From an uncultured Bacteroides sp. (GTDB taxonomy: Bacteria; Bacteroidota; Bacteroidia; Bacteroidales; Bacteroidaceae), in NCBI GenBank assembly GCA_900557355.1, contig USSR01000317.1, positions 1 through 7,788 on the forward strand: 7,788 nucleotides of DNA, read 5' to 3'. The notes under the pieces are model-generated. The model saw nothing but the letters and a program-made list of their open reading frames with translations. It was not told the DNA's origin and ran no database searches. Made by a program: the position numbers and the translations under genes. Of the stretch, positions 6,420 through 7,788 are shown piece after piece (the stretch's first letter is position 1; the number at the start of each line of letters is the position of its first letter).

Positions 6420-6933
6420 AAAAATAGCTTCGACAACATTGTTGTTGAGCGTATTACTGATAGTAAATTCGTGCAGTATAAAAGTAGGACTGGCACCGAT
6501 TAGTTCGATTGACTACTCCAAGGTAAAGACTATTTCGATAGCAGATTTTCAGAATCGTGCGGAGTATGTGCATGGGCCATTGGCTCCTGAATTCAATCAA
6601 AGTTTGAAAGACTTGTTTATGCGTCAGACTCGCCTATCACTTGTTAATGGTAATGCTGATCTTGAAATAGATGGTGAGATTACAGGTTATAACCAATATA
6701 ACGAAGCGGTGGATGCCAGTGGATATTCTTCAAAAGTAAAAGTTACTTTGACTGTGAAAGTTACTTTTGTGAATAATACGGACCATAAAGACGACTTCAC
6801 AGATCAGCAGTTCTCTGCTTTCCAGACCTATGACTCTTCTAAGTTGTTAAGTGAAGTACAGGATGAGTTAATTAAACTGATGGTGAAAGACATAACGGAG
6901 CAAATATTTAACGCAACCGTAGCTAACTGGTAG
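6406..6933 (+). CDS. lptE: LPS-assembly outer-membrane lipoprotein LptE
   Basis: LptE sits as a plug inside the LptD barrel and is needed to insert lipopolysaccharide into the outer leaflet of the outer membrane. The 175-residue product has a signal peptide (MDWIKKIAS, then hydrophobic 11-20) and a lipobox VNSC with lipidated C23, followed by SIKVG. The body has the family pattern: ISSIDYSKVKTISIADFQN (about 33-51), an N-terminal helix with LAPEFNQSLKDLFMRQT (59-75), a central beta segment ADLEIDGEITGYN (84-96), and repeated strand-forming residues KVKVTLTVKVTFV. The size is usual for Bacteroidota LptE. The ATG at 6406 lies inside the 3' end of the activator gene in another frame, so translation of the two is probably coupled. 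This start is supported because the signal peptide begins there. The following gene starts 8 bases after its stop. Confidence 0.88.
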   Translation: MDWIKKIASTTLLLSVLLIVNSCSIKVGLAPISSIDYSKVKTISIADFQNRAEYVHGPLAPEFNQSLKDLFMRQTRLSLVNGNADLEIDGEITGYNQYNEAVDASGYSSKVKVTLTVKVTFVNNTDHKDDFTDQQFSAFQTYDSSKLLSEVQDELIKLMVKDITEQIFNATVANW

Positions 6934-6936
6934 GAG
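6933..6936 (+). promoter_or_regulatory. Ribosome binding site for the TPR gene
   Basis: GGAG lies 5 bases before the ATG at 6942 and its first base is the last base of the lptE stop codon. A recognisable Shine-Dalgarno is uncommon among the genes of this window, and it supports both the chosen start and continued translation from lptE. Confidence 0.6.
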
Positions 6937-6941
6937 TAGGA

Positions 6942-7788
6942 ATGACGCCTGTACATTTGCAACAATGGATACAGCATCCCGAGGCGTTGAACCGGGATAC
7001 CTTATACGAACTTCGTACGTTGGTAACCCGCTATCCTTACTTTCAGTCCCTGCGTTTGCTCTATCTCAAGAACCTCTATGTGCTGCACGATATTAACTTC
7101 GGTGCAGAATTGCGTAAGGCCGTACTGTATGTATCGGACCGCCGTGTATTGTTTTATCTGATTGAAGGTGACCGATATACCCTTCATCCTCGTACTTCAG
7201 AGTCTGTTGTAGGGAAGGAGTTGGAGGAAGAACCGAGTATCGACCGTACCCTTTCATTAATAGACGCTTTTCTTGCTACTGTGCCGGAAGAACATTCTCA
7301 GACGACAGAGTTGGATTACACAATGGATTATACCGCTTATCTGATGCAGGATGATGAAGATACGGACGAGGCAGATACATCATCGACTATCCCGGTGGAA
7401 GTACCCAAGTTGCGTGGACAGGATTTGATAGACGGATTTATCCGGCAGAGTGAAACTGAGGAAGGCATCAGCTTGAAGTTGCTGAAAGAGGAAAATCCGC
7501 TTCTACTTCCATTGATTGAGGAGGAAGAGGACGAAGTTGAAGAAGAAACACCGGTCATAGCCGAAGAGATTCCTCAGCCCATAGAGGTAGAAACAGAGCA
7601 GGAAGATGATTCTGAAGATACGGATACTGATGAAGAGACGACTCATAAATCAGCTTCGGGTGAGTTGGATGACAGTTGTTTTACTGAAACTTTGGCGAAA
7701 ATTTATATCAAACAGCGCCGATATGACAAGGCTCTTGAAATTATTAAAAAATTAAGTTTGAATTATCCAAAAAAAAATGCTTACTTTG
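6942..7788 (+). CDS. Tetratricopeptide-repeat protein of unknown function, 3'-truncated
   Basis: An uninterrupted frame begins at ATG 6942, 8 bases after lptE, and runs off the right edge after 282 codons. It begins MTPVHLQQWIQHPEALN. Residues 1-80 are a conserved, probably helical N-terminal part (TLYELRTLVTRYPYFQSLRLLYLKNLY at about 20-46). The middle is of low complexity and very acidic (about 184-236, many Glu and Asp). Near the edge, FTETLAKIYIKQRRYDKALEIIKKLSLNYPKK (247-278) fits a tetratricopeptide repeat, with the typical Ala/Tyr/Ala spacing. There is no signal peptide or membrane segment, so it is probably cytoplasmic. I recognise it as a protein conserved next to lptE in Bacteroides but know no function. 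TPR modules usually mediate protein-protein contacts. The gap to lptE and the GGAG before the start place it in the pdxA operon. The full length cannot be judged here. Confidence 0.88.
   Translation, partial: MTPVHLQQWIQHPEALNRDTLYELRTLVTRYPYFQSLRLLYLKNLYVLHDINFGAELRKAVLYVSDRRVLFYLIEGDRYTLHPRTSESVVGKELEEEPSIDRTLSLIDAFLATVPEEHSQTTELDYTMDYTAYLMQDDEDTDEADTSSTIPVEVPKLRGQDLIDGFIRQSETEEGISLKLLKEENPLLLPLIEEEEDEVEEETPVIAEEIPQPIEVETEQEDDSEDTDTDEETTHKSASGELDDSCFTETLAKIYIKQRRYDKALEIIKKLSLNYPKKNAYF

Overview
The window looks like chromosomal housekeeping DNA from a member of the Bacteroidales, most likely the genus Bacteroides. The evidence is the gene set (a DUF4837-type lipoprotein, a Bacteroidota-style PdxA and an LptE lipoprotein behind a sigma-54 activator), TAnnTTTG-type promoter elements, mostly weak Shine-Dalgarno sequences, and a palindromic intergenic repeat built on a CGCAGATTA-like unit. 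All seven genes are on the + strand. No mobile element, CRISPR array, rRNA or tRNA was seen, and no non-coding gap exceeds 174 bases.

Layout. Bases 1-1574 hold the C-terminal 523 residues of a PpiD/SurA-like periplasmic folding factor, closed by a strong intrinsic terminator (1599-1636). A Bacteroides-type promoter (1666-1697) then drives rlmN (1730-2770), a radical-SAM rRNA/tRNA methyltransferase. It is followed by a DUF4837 lipoprotein of unknown function (2840-3901), which may have its own promoter. A 174-base gap (3902-4075) carries an 80-base palindromic repeat and, just after it, a GG-N10-GC element that could be a sigma-54 promoter. From 4076 a tightly packed run begins: pdxA (vitamin B6 synthesis), a sigma-54 activator without a receiver domain (1-base gap), lptE (14-base overlap), and a TPR protein (8-base gap) that runs off the right edge.

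How the genes fit together. The left gene, the DUF4837 lipoprotein and LptE all point to the cell envelope (protein folding, a lipoprotein, LPS export). RlmN and PdxA are core metabolism. The four-gene run with overlapping ends is very probably one transcript, so a sigma-54 activator is co-expressed with an essential LPS-assembly component. The candidate sigma-54 promoter in front of pdxA raises the possibility of autoregulation. I do not see a clearly new multi-gene system. The most interesting points are that regulatory arrangement, the palindromic repeat, the apparently catalytically degenerate PPIase modules, and the uncharacterised lipoprotein and TPR protein.
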